This document shows, one piece after another, positions 8,932 through 17,003 of a DNA stretch of 64,000 nt. This stretch comes from Stappia indica (GTDB lineage Bacteria; Pseudomonadota; Alphaproteobacteria; Rhizobiales; Stappiaceae). The position numbers were made by a program, and so were the translations under genes. The stretch's first letter is position 1, and each line of letters opens with the position of its first letter. The notes below the pieces were generated by a model. The model did not search any database. It was given only the letters and a program-made list of their open reading frames with translations, and was not told the DNA's origin. Where the stretch lies: the NCBI RefSeq assembly GCF_009789575.1, contig NZ_CP046908.1, forward strand, positions 3,377,001-3,441,000. The letters are read 5' to 3'.

Positions 8932-9360
8932 ATGACGCGCATGTCTGCGTTTTCCTCTCCCCTGCTTCTCGGCTTCGAGGATCTGGAACGGATGCTCGAC
9001 AGGGTCAGCAAGGGCTCGAACGACGGCTATCCGCCGTACAATATCGAGCGGCTGCCCAAGACCGAGACGCGCGGCGAGATCATCCGCATCACCCTGGCGG
9101 TCGCCGGTTTCACCCGCGACCAGCTCGACGTCAGCGTCGAGGAGAGCCAACTCGTGATCCGCGGACGCCAGGAAGACGACAAGACGCGGCAGTTCCTGCA
9201 TCGCGGCATCGCGGCCCGGCAGTTTCAAAGGGCCTTCGTTCTGGCGGAAGGGATCGAGATCCTCGGCGCGGAACTGAAGGACGGCCTGCTTTCCATCGAT
9301 CTCATCCGCCCGGAACCCGAGCGTATCGTGCGCCGCATCGAGATCGACGCGCGGGACTGA
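8932..9360 (+). CDS. Hsp20-family small heat-shock protein
   Basis: 142 residues with an alpha-crystallin domain (about 30-125), including EIIRITLAVAGFTRDQLDV, IRGRQE and the GILxxDL-like segment DGLLSIDLIRPEP. It is an ATP-independent holdase that binds unfolding proteins in the cytoplasm. The ATG at 8932 is preferred because the AAGGG about 10 bases upstream fits it; the in-frame TTG at 8911 lies inside the hairpin and ATG 8941 is an alternative. Expression is probably heat-induced through the RpoH-like promoter and the leader hairpin. It is followed by a DUF1150 gene, a common pairing in Rhizobiales. Confidence 0.93.
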   Translation: MTRMSAFSSPLLLGFEDLERMLDRVSKGSNDGYPPYNIERLPKTETRGEIIRITLAVAGFTRDQLDVSVEESQLVIRGRQEDDKTRQFLHRGIAARQFQRAFVLAEGIEILGAELKDGLLSIDLIRPEPERIVRRIEIDARD

Positions 9361-9436
9361 CCCCGCATTCGGCCTTGGGCGCACGGACCGGAGCGGTGGT
9401 GCGGCGACCTGCCGGCCACGCGAAAGGAGCGATGCC

Positions 9437-9694
9437 ATGACGTGTGATGAACAGACTTTCACCATGAAGCCCGGCGAATTCCAGGCGCTCGGCACAGGGC
9501 AGATCGCCTATGTGAAGCCGATGACCTCGGACGACCTGACGACGCTGTTTCCGCAGGCGCCGCGCATGCGCCCGGGGTTGAACCTGTGGGTTCTGCTCAA
9601 CGCGGACGGAACGCCGATCATGCTGTCCGACAGCCGCGAGACGGCGCTGGCCAATGCGGCCGAGCATCAGCTCGATACCGTGGCGCTGCACTGA
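9437..9694 (+). CDS. DUF1150-family protein
   Basis: 85 residues matching the DUF1150 pattern I know from downstream of hsp20 in rhizobia: LGTGQIAYVKPMTSDDL...LFPQAP...LFAL-type core (here NLWVLLNADGTPIMLSDSR) and an ELDTV-like end. The start has AAAGGAGCGATGCC ahead. There are no membrane segments or enzyme motifs. It is cotranscribed with hsp20 (76-base gap) and ends before a terminator. Molecular function is unknown; context suggests a stress role. Confidence 0.82.
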   Translation: MTCDEQTFTMKPGEFQALGTGQIAYVKPMTSDDLTTLFPQAPRMRPGLNLWVLLNADGTPIMLSDSRETALANAAEHQLDTVALH

Positions 9695-9771
9695 CGCGTC
9701 GAACGGTGCCATCCGCGCGCCGCGGTAGGGTGCAGGCCCTGCCCGGGCCCGTCTTCTGATCCCATGATGCG

Positions 9772-9807
9772 AAAGGCCCCGGTTCCGCCAAGGAACCGGG
9801 GCCTTTT
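9772..9807 (+). terminator. intrinsic terminator between hsp20-DUF1150 and ptsN
   Basis: A 15-bp perfect stem (9772-9786 with 9792-9806) with a 5-base loop ends in TTTT. It lies between convergent genes and can serve the plus-strand unit; three A residues on the left give a weak U-tract for the minus-strand ptsN. Confidence 0.85.
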
Positions 9808-9850
9808 CATATCCGGGCGACAGGCGCTTTCCCGGCCTCAGTTCCCGGCC

Positions 9851-10315
9851 TCAGGCCGCGTTGGAGGCGGCCGGCTGCGTCAGGATGGAATAGAGCGCAT
9901 CGGCGTCGCTGGTGGCGCGCAGCTTGGCGACCGTTCCCGGATCGCGCATGCGCCGGGCGATGCGGGCGAGTGCCTTGAGGTGATCGGCGCCGGCGCCTTC
10001 CGGCGCGAGCAGGACGAACACCAGGTCGACCGGCTGGTCGTCCAGCGCATCGAAATCGATGGGACGCTCCAGACGGGCAAACAGGCCGACAAGCTTGTCC
10101 AGACGGACCAGCTTGCCATGCGGAATGGCGATGCCGTTGCCCACCCCGGTCGAGCCGAGGCGTTCGCGCTGCAACAGCGTGTCGAACACATCCCGTTCGG
10201 GCAGGCCGGTGACGGCCGCGGCCTTGGCGGCGAGTTCCTGGAGCGCTTGCTTCTTGCTGTTCGCTTTCAGGCTCGGAACGATCGCTTTCGATGTGATGAG
10301 ATCGTTGAGATCCAT
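9851..10315 (-). CDS. ptsN: PTS IIA-like nitrogen-regulatory protein PtsN (EIIANtr)
   Basis: 154 residues with a single EIIA fructose/nitrogen-type domain. GIAIPHGK, near residue 65, holds the phosphorylated His. It receives phosphate from the PtsP-NPr branch and acts as a regulator (potassium transport, nitrogen and carbon balance) and not in sugar uptake. The start at 10315 (MDLNDLITSKAIVPSL) matches the family; upstream in-frame starts lack homology. It follows hpf and rpoN on the same strand, the standard order in proteobacteria. Confidence 0.95.
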   Translation of the reverse strand: MDLNDLITSKAIVPSLKANSKKQALQELAAKAAAVTGLPERDVFDTLLQRERLGSTGVGNGIAIPHGKLVRLDKLVGLFARLERPIDFDALDDQPVDLVFVLLAPEGAGADHLKALARIARRMRDPGTVAKLRATSDADALYSILTQPAASNAA

Positions 10316-10407
10316 AAGGCGACTCTTGGTTCGAGAAACGAAAAAGGCAACCGGCGCGCCGCCGCATTCCGCTCGGGGAACGCGGCGGGCCGGATTGCGT
10401 CGATGGT

Positions 10408-10986
10408 CTATCGGGCTGCGTTGTCCGGGTCGATCCACCCGTAATTGCCGTCAGGGCGGCGGTAGACGACGTTCACCGTCCCGCTGCCGGCATTGCGGAA
10501 CACCACCACGGGCGCTTCCGCGAGATCGAGCTGCATGACCGCCATGCCGACGGTCATGGTCTTCACCTTGGCGGTGGTCTCTGCGACCACCAGCGGGGTG
10601 AAGTCTGCCGGGACCTCCTCGTCCTCCTCCATGGAAGCAAGGACGTAGGAAGTCGCCTCGAACACCTCGCGCCCGTTGGCGGCGCCATTGGCGTGATGAT
10701 CCTTGAGCTTGCGCTTGTAGCGGCGCAGCCGCTTCTCGATCCGCTCTGCGGCGGCATCGAAGGCCTGGCGCGGATCCTGGCTGTCGCCCGACACCTGCAG
10801 GTCGATGCCGGTGTCGAGGTGGAGCAGGCATTCGGAGCGGAAACCGGATCCTTCGCGCCCGACCGTCACGTGGCCGGTATAGCCGCCGTCGAAATATTTC
10901 GAGATGGCTTCAGCGACGCGATCCTCGATATGCGTCCGCAAAGCATCGCCGACATCGACGTTCTTTCCCGATATCCGCAGTGTCAT
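10408..10986 (-). CDS. hpf: ribosome hibernation promoting factor, long form
   Basis: 192 residues. The N-terminal domain (1-100) is the RaiA/YfiA fold that binds the 30S decoding channel (TLRISGKNVDVGDALR...). A variable linker then leads to a C-terminal dimerisation domain (about 130-192, with YVLASMEEDEEVPADFTPLVV and NVVYRRPDGNYGWIDP), as in long HPF that forms 100S dimers in one step. The start at 10986 has AAGAGG upstream. It sits between rpoN and ptsN, the usual place. Confidence 0.95.
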   Translation of the reverse strand: MTLRISGKNVDVGDALRTHIEDRVAEAISKYFDGGYTGHVTVGREGSGFRSECLLHLDTGIDLQVSGDSQDPRQAFDAAAERIEKRLRRYKRKLKDHHANGAANGREVFEATSYVLASMEEDEEVPADFTPLVVAETTAKVKTMTVGMAVMQLDLAEAPVVVFRNAGSGTVNVVYRRPDGNYGWIDPDNAAR

Positions 10987-11436
10987 GAGAACCTCTTCTT
11001 GTTCTGGTCGTACCGACCCATGCCTGAATATGGCGTGATTCTCGCCAGTTTCATCATGGGCGACCCCACTGTGACAAACCGGGCTCCGAATTGATATCCG
11101 CAACCCGACCTATTGCATCCCGGTTCGGGGTCTTGCCTGCAGCACGGCGCCTTGCGGCGGTTCGTCTGCCGGCCGCCTCTCGCGCCCGGATCGCGTCCAA
11201 GACGCTGTCCTTGCGCGCGATACGACCATACGTGCCGTTCCCGGCACGCATGAGCGCGGGTCTATAAGCGTGCGGCTGCGTTAAGTCAAATGGAGTCCGG
11301 CTGGCGGTGCGGCGGCAGCGGTCGGAGCGAAGGCCTGCGGCCTCGCCAAGTGCCTGAAGAAACAAGGGTTTCATTGCCACCTTGCCTTTCCCTGCCGCCC
11401 CGGCCCGACGCCGCGTCTGCGGCGTGCGCGCTGGTT
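10987..11436. other. rpoN-hpf intergenic region (450 bases), no gene seen
   Basis: The gap between the rpoN stop and the hpf start holds no ORF with a ribosome-binding site and family-like composition. It should contain the hpf promoter, but I see no convincing -35/-10 or -24/-12 pair. The run-on frames across it are GC-driven shadows. Confidence 0.5.
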
Positions 11437-13041
11437 TCAGCCCCGGCTTGCCTTCTTCTCCCGCCGTCTCTGGACAGAGGAGCCGATGCGCAGGGACTCC
11501 CGGTATTTTGCAACCGTTCGGCGGGCAATGTCGATCCCCTCCTCCTTCAACATTTTGACGAGCGTGTCGTCGGAGAGGATGTCGTCCGGGCTTTCCGCGT
11601 CGATCAGCACCTTGATGCGGTGGCGCACCGCCTCGGCAGAATGGGCATCGCCCCCGCCGGCGGAGGCGATGGCGGCGGAAAAGAAGTATTTCAGCTCGAA
11701 GATGCCGCGCGGCGTCGCCATGTACTTGTTCGAGGTGACGCGGCTGACGGTGGACTCGTGCATCGAGATCGCCTCGGCGATGGTCCGCAGGTTCAGCGGC
11801 CGCAGATGCTGGACGCCGTGCACCAGGAAGGCGTCCTGCTGGCGGACGATCTCGCTCGCCACCTTGAGGATCGTGCGTGCCCGCTGGTCGAGGCTCTTGG
11901 CCAGCCAGTTGGCGGTCTGCAGGCATTCGGTGAGGAAGGTCTTCTCCGCCTCGTCGCGCGCCTGGCGGCTGATATGGGCGTAGTAGGTCTGGTTGACCAG
12001 CACCTTGGGCAGCGTGTCGGTGTTCAGCTCGACCGACCAGCCGCCGTCGCGCGCCCGGCGCACGATCACGTCCGGAACCACCGGCTGGATCAGCGTCTCG
12101 CCGAAGGAGCTGCCCGGCTTGGGGTCGAGCGCCTTCAGCTCGGCGATCATTTCCTTGAGGTCCTCGTCGTCGACGCCGCAGGTCTGGCGCAGCGCCGGAT
12201 AGTCGTGGCGCGCCAGCAGGTCGATGTTCTCGATCAGCTTTTCCATCGCCGGATCGAAGCGGTTCTTCTCGATCAGCTGCAGTGCCAGGCATTCGGCGAG
12301 CGAGCGGGCGAAGACGCCGGTCGGCTCCAGCGTCTGCAGCACGGCGAGGATGCCGTCGAGGCGCTCACGGGCAATGCCCATCTGCTCGGCCGTGTCGTCG
12401 AGGTCGAGGCGCAGGTAGCCGGCATCGTCGAGATTGTCGATCAGCACCTGGGCGACGAGACGGTCCACCGGATCGGCGACGGCCAGCACCATCTGGTCGC
12501 CGAGATGCTGCTGCAGCGACACGTCGGAGGCGACGAAGGCCTCCAGATTGTAATCCTCCGAGGCGCCGCCGGAACCTGTGCGCGTCGTCAGGCCGGTCTG
12601 CCAGGGGTCGCGCTGCTGCGCATCGCCCGCGCCCGCCTCCGCCCGGCCGGTGCCGGGATCGTCGGGATAGATGTTGCTGAGATCGGTGTCGAGGCGCTGG
12701 GCGATGTCGCGCGAACTGTCGGACAGCTCCGAGCTCAGCCAGACATCGCCGTCGCCCTCGCCGCTGCGCTCGCTGCCGCCCTCGCTGCCGGAAGAGGGGG
12801 CCTCGCCCGCCTCCCGCTCGCCCGCTCCCTCGCTCTCGCCGCCGCCTTCGCCGCCGCCGCCCTCGTTGGAGCCGCCCTCGCCGTCGGCGCGCTCCAGCAG
12901 CGGGTTGCGCTCCATCTCCGCCTCGACATAGCTCGTCAGGTCGAGCGACGACATCTGCAGCAGCTTGATCGCCTGCATCAGCTGCGGCGTCATGATCAGG
13001 GTCTGGCCCTGGCGGATCTCGAGCTTCGGCGACAGCGCCAT
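11437..13041 (-). CDS. rpoN: RNA polymerase sigma-54 factor
   Basis: 534 residues. Region I (1-50) is Gln/Leu-rich (IRQGQTLIMTPQLMQAIKLLQM) and contacts the enhancer-binding activator. Region II is an extended low-complexity acidic Gly/Glu/Ser linker (about 55-110). Region III follows with the core-binding and DNA-binding domains, and the RpoN box ARRTVAKYRE that reads the -24 element lies near the C terminus. Start 13041 (MALSPKLEIRQGQ) matches the family; upstream in-frame codons do not. It lies between lptB and hpf, the conserved setting. Start to end it looks intact. Confidence 0.97.
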   Translation of the reverse strand: MALSPKLEIRQGQTLIMTPQLMQAIKLLQMSSLDLTSYVEAEMERNPLLERADGEGGSNEGGGGEGGGESEGAGEREAGEAPSSGSEGGSERSGEGDGDVWLSSELSDSSRDIAQRLDTDLSNIYPDDPGTGRAEAGAGDAQQRDPWQTGLTTRTGSGGASEDYNLEAFVASDVSLQQHLGDQMVLAVADPVDRLVAQVLIDNLDDAGYLRLDLDDTAEQMGIARERLDGILAVLQTLEPTGVFARSLAECLALQLIEKNRFDPAMEKLIENIDLLARHDYPALRQTCGVDDEDLKEMIAELKALDPKPGSSFGETLIQPVVPDVIVRRARDGGWSVELNTDTLPKVLVNQTYYAHISRQARDEAEKTFLTECLQTANWLAKSLDQRARTILKVASEIVRQQDAFLVHGVQHLRPLNLRTIAEAISMHESTVSRVTSNKYMATPRGIFELKYFFSAAIASAGGGDAHSAEAVRHRIKVLIDAESPDDILSDDTLVKMLKEEGIDIARRTVAKYRESLRIGSSVQRRREKKASRG

Positions 13042-13265
13042 GAAGGTTCCCGGACTGCTGCGGGGCGTTTCGATGCAAGGGGTCTGCGGCCGTTGCAGGC
13101 ACACGCCTGCACGGATGCGGCTCGCGGACATGCCCCGTCGTCCGCCGACTCCCCGGACCTGCCTTGCCGCGCGCGCGGTGCCTGCTGCGCATGCGGGAAC
13201 GCGCCGCACCTGCCCCCGGCGCGATTGGTCCGCTTCTTGCTTTGTAGCCTAAGGGAGTTTTCGCA

Positions 13266-14069
13266 TCAAAGCGTAAACTGCTCGCCGAGATAGAGCCGGC
13301 GCACATCCGGGTTGGCGACGATCTCGAAGGGCGAGCCTTCCGTCAGCACTTCGCCGGCGGCGATGATATAGGCCCGGTCGATGAGGCCGAGCGTTTCGCG
13401 CACGTTGTGATCGGTGATCAGGACGCCGATGCCGCGATGGGTGAGGTGGCGCACCAGCTGCTGGATGTCGCCGACGGCGATCGGGTCGATGCCCGCGAAG
13501 GGCTCGTCGAGCAGCATGAAGGTCGGGCGGCTGGCCAGCGCCCGGGCGATCTCGACGCGCCGCCGCTCGCCGCCCGACAGAGCGATGGCGGGGGAGTCGC
13601 GCAGATGCGTGACGCCGAATTCCTCCAGCAGCGATTCCAGGTCGTGCTGGCGCTGCTTGCGGTCCGGCTCCACCACTTCCAGCACGGCGCGGATATTGTC
13701 CTCCACCGACAGGCCGCGGAAGATCGAGGCCTCCTGCGGCAGGTAGCCGATGCCGAGCCTTGCGCGCCGGTACATCGGCAGGCGGGTGATGTCGAAGCCG
13801 TCGAGGCGGATGGTGCCGTGGTCGGGCTGGATCAGCCCGGTGATCATGTAGAAGCAGGTGGTCTTGCCCGCGCCGTTGGGGCCGAGCAGGCCGACCGCCT
13901 CGCCCCGCTGGACCATAAGGCTGACATTGCGGACCACCTGGCGCCGCTTGTAGCTCTTGCCGATGCCGTCGACGACGAGCAGACCGTCCTCGCTCGCCGG
14001 ATCGTACGGCTGTGCGGCCTCGTCGGTCCGGTCCTGCGTGCCCTGGCGGAAGATGGAGAAGATTTTCAA
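13266..14069 (-). CDS. lptB: LPS export ABC transporter ATP-binding protein LptB
   Basis: 267 residues, about 25 longer than E. coli LptB because of an N-terminal extension (residues 1-30). Walker A GPNGAGKT, signature LSGGERRRVE and Walker B FMLLDEP are all present, and HNVRETL holds the switch His. It powers extraction of lipopolysaccharide from the inner membrane with LptFG, which are not in this window. The gene follows lptA (133-base gap) and precedes rpoN, as in most proteobacteria. Confidence 0.96.
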   Translation of the reverse strand: MKIFSIFRQGTQDRTDEAAQPYDPASEDGLLVVDGIGKSYKRRQVVRNVSLMVQRGEAVGLLGPNGAGKTTCFYMITGLIQPDHGTIRLDGFDITRLPMYRRARLGIGYLPQEASIFRGLSVEDNIRAVLEVVEPDRKQRQHDLESLLEEFGVTHLRDSPAIALSGGERRRVEIARALASRPTFMLLDEPFAGIDPIAVGDIQQLVRHLTHRGIGVLITDHNVRETLGLIDRAYIIAAGEVLTEGSPFEIVANPDVRRLYLGEQFTL

Positions 14070-14202
14070 GGGGTCGGTCCAGATCTGCGGAGGGCGCGGA
14101 CCCTTGCGGACCGCCTCGTCATTCTCGTCGTGCTGCTGCCTATTTGCATGAAAGGCGGCCGCCGTTCAATCCGGTGCGAGCGGACGGCGCGCCGTCCCGG
14201 CC

Positions 14203-14817
14203 TCAGTTCTGCGGCGTGCCCTGGCGCACCGAGTTCGGCTGGATCAGCACCTTCACCCGGCCGGTGTTCTTCGCTTCCAGGTCGGCCTTGCCGGTCTTCA
14301 GGTTGACCGTCAGCTTGTTGCCGACCACCACGTTCGGCCCCTGCGACAGCACCACCTCGCCGCCGGTCATCACCATCAGCTGCTGGTTCATGTCGAAGGT
14401 GGCGCGCTCGCCGGTCGCGGTCTGGTCCTTCGAGGAGATGTAGACGCGCCCGCTCGCCTCCAGCCTGGAGATCCGCTGGTTGACGCCGCCGGCGGCCGAG
14501 CCGTCGTAATGCACGACGAGGCGCTGGGTCTTCAGCACCGCATCGCCCTGGGTGACGACCACGTCGCCGCTGAACACCGCGCTCTGGCTCTTGTCCTGCA
14601 CCTGCAGCTCGCGCGCCTCGATCTGGATCGGTTCGCGTTCGTTGGAGCCGAAGCCGGCAAAGGCGTCGGAAAAGGTCTGTGCCCCGGCCGTGCCGGCGGC
14701 AAGCGCCAAACCGAGAAAGGCGCTGCCGGCGGCAAGCGCGAGGCCGAGCAGGGCGGCACCCGCAGCGGCGGCAAGTCGGGCGGAAAGGGCGGGCAGGGCG
14801 TGCCGCGATGGGATCAT
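14203..14817 (-). CDS. lptA: LPS transport periplasmic protein LptA
   Basis: 204 residues. A long hydrophobic signal region (1-47) contains two copies of LGLALAAG, and the OstA/LptA beta-jellyroll follows (about 60-190: PIQIEARELQVQDKSQSAVFSGDVVV). It forms the periplasmic bridge that carries LPS between LptC and LptD. It overlaps lptC by 4 bases (ATGA), so translation is coupled. The duplicated signal segment is odd and may mark a small tandem duplication. Confidence 0.93.
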   Translation of the reverse strand: MIPSRHALPALSARLAAAAGAALLGLALAAGSAFLGLALAAGTAGAQTFSDAFAGFGSNEREPIQIEARELQVQDKSQSAVFSGDVVVTQGDAVLKTQRLVVHYDGSAAGGVNQRISRLEASGRVYISSKDQTATGERATFDMNQQLMVMTGGEVVLSQGPNVVVGNKLTVNLKTGKADLEAKNTGRVKVLIQPNSVRQGTPQN

Positions 14818-15524
14818 GGAGCTTTCTCCGCATTCGGCGGCATCACCGTCATGGAGATGCCGTCGGTGAAGGTCAGTGTACCCGCGTCCTGGTCGAAACG
14901 CATCCGTCCGGCGGTCAGCGAGCCGAAGGAGGAGGTGAGCAGCGTCTTTTCCTCGCTGCGCAGATGCCCCGTCTTCAGGTTGGCGTCGAGCGTACCGAAG
15001 CGCGCCGTCTCGCCGCCATTGGTGGTGACATCGACGCCGTCGGCGAGCTTCAGGGTTTCCTCGGCACTGTTATACGTGCCGCGTGCGGCGACAATGCGGA
15101 CCTGCTGGTCCGCCGAAAGGCGAAGGTCGGCGACGATCCGTTCCAGGTCGATGATGCGCGGATCGCTGATGCGTTGGATCGCCCGACTGGCCGAGACCTT
15201 GTAGGAGCGCTCGCCGTCATGGCCCGACAATTCGGGACTGTCCATCACCAGCCCGTCGGCGGTGATCGTCACCGTGCCGAAGCCGAGGCCCGAGAGATAG
15301 TTGCTGACGCCGATCATCGCGACGATGGCAAGGAGCATCAGGGCGCCGAGCCCGGGCACCAGCAGGCGCAGGCCGCGCACCCGGCGGCTGTGCCGGCGCG
15401 CGGCCTTGCGGGCGGCCTCGCGGCGCACCGCCTCGCGTGCAGGATCGTACGCGCCCGCATCTTCGGGCCCGTCGAAATCCTGCCCGTCGAAGGCGGGCTG
15501 CAGTCTGTAGGCCTCCTGGTCCAA
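14814..15524 (-). CDS. lptC: LPS export periplasmic protein LptC
   Basis: 236 residues. An Arg-rich cytoplasmic N-terminus (about 30-50, RREAARKAARRHSRRVRG) leads into one membrane helix (about 52-75) and a periplasmic LptC jellyroll with GERSYKVSASRAIQRIS and TARFGTLDANLKTG. It receives LPS from LptFGB and passes it to LptA. It is the first gene of lptC-lptA-lptB. The long N-terminal tail is typical of alphaproteobacterial LptC. Confidence 0.9.
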   Translation of the reverse strand: MDQEAYRLQPAFDGQDFDGPEDAGAYDPAREAVRREAARKAARRHSRRVRGLRLLVPGLGALMLLAIVAMIGVSNYLSGLGFGTVTITADGLVMDSPELSGHDGERSYKVSASRAIQRISDPRIIDLERIVADLRLSADQQVRIVAARGTYNSAEETLKLADGVDVTTNGGETARFGTLDANLKTGHLRSEEKTLLTSSFGSLTAGRMRFDQDAGTLTFTDGISMTVMPPNAEKAP

Positions 15525-15717
15525 GCCGTGTCCGTCCGTCGGATCCTGTCAGGCCGGTTCGCCCCCTTGGCGAAACCGGCAAGGCGCGCCTGTCGCCGCA
15601 CCCCTCATGCGGCCCCAAACTCGTCCTGCCTCTATATAGGCATGCGCAAGGGCGCTGTCTTCCTCCTGCCGAGATGGCAACGCCCGGCGGTCCCGCCCTT
15701 TCGCGAGGGCGCAGGCC

Positions 15718-16353
15718 TCAGCTGTGGGCGAAGATGTCCGTATCGTCCCAGCCGGCAAGGTCGAGCGCGGCGCGGGTCGGCAGGAACTGGAAGCAGGCCT
15801 CGGCGATCTGCGTGCGCCCCTCGCGCTCCAGCCGCTCGGCGAGCTTGTCCTTCAGCGCATGCAGGTACAGCACGTCGGAAGCGGCATAGGCGAGCTGCGC
15901 GTCGGTGAGGGTTTCGGCTGCCCAGTCCGAGCTCTGCTGCTGCTTGGATATCTCCACGCCGATCAGCTCGCGGGCGAGATCCTTCAGGCCGTGCCGGTCG
16001 GTATAGGTGCGCACCAGCCGCGAGGCGATCTTGGTGCACCAGACCGGCGCGCAGTCGATGCCGAGCCCGTGCGACAGCACGGCGACGTCGAAGCGGGCGA
16101 AGTGGAACAGCTTGGTCTTGGCCGGATCGCCCAGGAGCTTTGCGAGATTCGGCGCGCTGGTCTGGCCGTTCGCGATCTGCACCACGTCGGCGCTGCCGTC
16201 GCCGGGCGAGAGCTGCACCACGCAGAGCCGGTCGCGATGCGGCTTGAGGCCGAGCGTCTCGGTGTCGATCGCCACGGCGCCGGCCGTCCGGTAGGCGGCC
16301 ATTTCGGGCGAAGCGAGGTCGGGCAGGTCGCCGCGATGCAGGCGGATGGTCAT
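15718..16353 (-). CDS. rnd: ribonuclease D-like 3'-5' exonuclease
   Basis: 211 residues, one DEDDy exonuclease domain without the HRDC domains of E. coli RNase D. The acidic residues are visible: D30 and E32 in AIDTETLGL, D in HFARFDVAVL, and Y with D in YAASDVLYLH. It would trim 3' ends of structured RNA such as tRNA precursors. The start at 16353 (MTIRLHRGDLPDL) matches the family; the 78-residue upstream extension lacks a domain. It precedes lptC by about 190 bases, a Rhizobiales arrangement. Confidence 0.92.
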   Translation of the reverse strand: MTIRLHRGDLPDLASPEMAAYRTAGAVAIDTETLGLKPHRDRLCVVQLSPGDGSADVVQIANGQTSAPNLAKLLGDPAKTKLFHFARFDVAVLSHGLGIDCAPVWCTKIASRLVRTYTDRHGLKDLARELIGVEISKQQQSSDWAAETLTDAQLAYAASDVLYLHALKDKLAERLEREGRTQIAEACFQFLPTRAALDLAGWDDTDIFAHS

Positions 16354-16534
16354 GAAAGGGTGCCTCCGGGCGGGATGCGTGTCTGTGCCTTGGTGAAAGT
16401 GCCGCCCTTGATATCGGCGTTTTCCGGCCGCGTCCATCTTGCGAACGGCGATGCGCCCCGCGGTTTGGCGGCGCAAACGCGCGCCATGTGACGTTGCGTC
16501 CGCAAGGTCGGGCAGACCAAGGCCCGCCGAAACG

Positions 16535-16563
16535 AAAAAAGGCCCGGCGAACCGGACCTTTTT
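16535..16563 (-). terminator. terminator downstream of tRNA-Leu
   Basis: Minus-strand hairpin: AAAAAGG-C-CCGG pairs with CCGG-A-CCTTTTT around a CGAA loop (16548-16551), with one C.A mismatch and A/T tails on both sides. It lies about 40 bases beyond the 3' end of the tRNA. Confidence 0.8.
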
Positions 16564-16601
16564 CGTGTGCCTCGGACCTATTGGCATGTCCGAGACGAAT
16601 T

Positions 16602-16688
16602 TGGTGCCCAGGAGAGGACTCGAACCTCCACGCCCTTTCGAGCGCTAGCACCTGAAGCTAGTGCGTCTACCAATTCCGCCACCTGGGC
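16602..16688 (-). tRNA. tRNA-Leu (anticodon CAG)
   Basis: Minus-strand cloverleaf of 87 bases including an encoded CCA. The acceptor stem GCCCAGG (from 16688) pairs with CCTGGGC. Discriminator A and CCA follow. The anticodon stem-loop CTAGC-TTCAGGT-GCTAG gives anticodon CAG, and the long variable arm of a class II tRNA and GGTTCGAGTCC T-arm are visible. Confidence 0.97.
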
Positions 16689-16699
16689 TGTGAGGCGGG

Positions 16700-16728
16700 C
16701 TTGTAAGGAACGCTTGCCGGCTTGTCAA
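16700..16728 (-). promoter_or_regulatory. promoter of tRNA-Leu
   Basis: On the minus strand TTGACA (16723-16728) and TACAAG (16700-16705) are separated by exactly 17 bases and lie 12 bases before the tRNA 5' end. The rest of the gap to the next gene (16689-17003) shows nothing else. Confidence 0.7.
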
Positions 16729-17003
16729 CGGGGGTTTTTGAAACCGTCTGCGTATGTGCAAAACCGGCCTTCACAGACGCCGGTGCAAGGGCTATTGAGA
16801 CCGGGCAGGCGGGTTTTTCGCAAACCTCTTGCCGTACGGCGCCGCGAATCGGTGCGTCGCCGGCAGGATGCGGCCCCGCCTCGAAAGATTCGCAATCCGG
16901 TGGTGCGACGGACAGCGTAGACGCTGTACGGGGGCAAGGCATCCAACCGACATCGGGGGCTTGCGCCACCGATACACAGATGGTCACAGAGGGAGCGACA
17001 GTC

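Noticed and set aside
16722-17003. N-terminal extension of the NDUFA9-like protein
   Set aside because: The frame stays open, but GAGGGAG before 17004 and the start of the Rossmann fold mark the real start.
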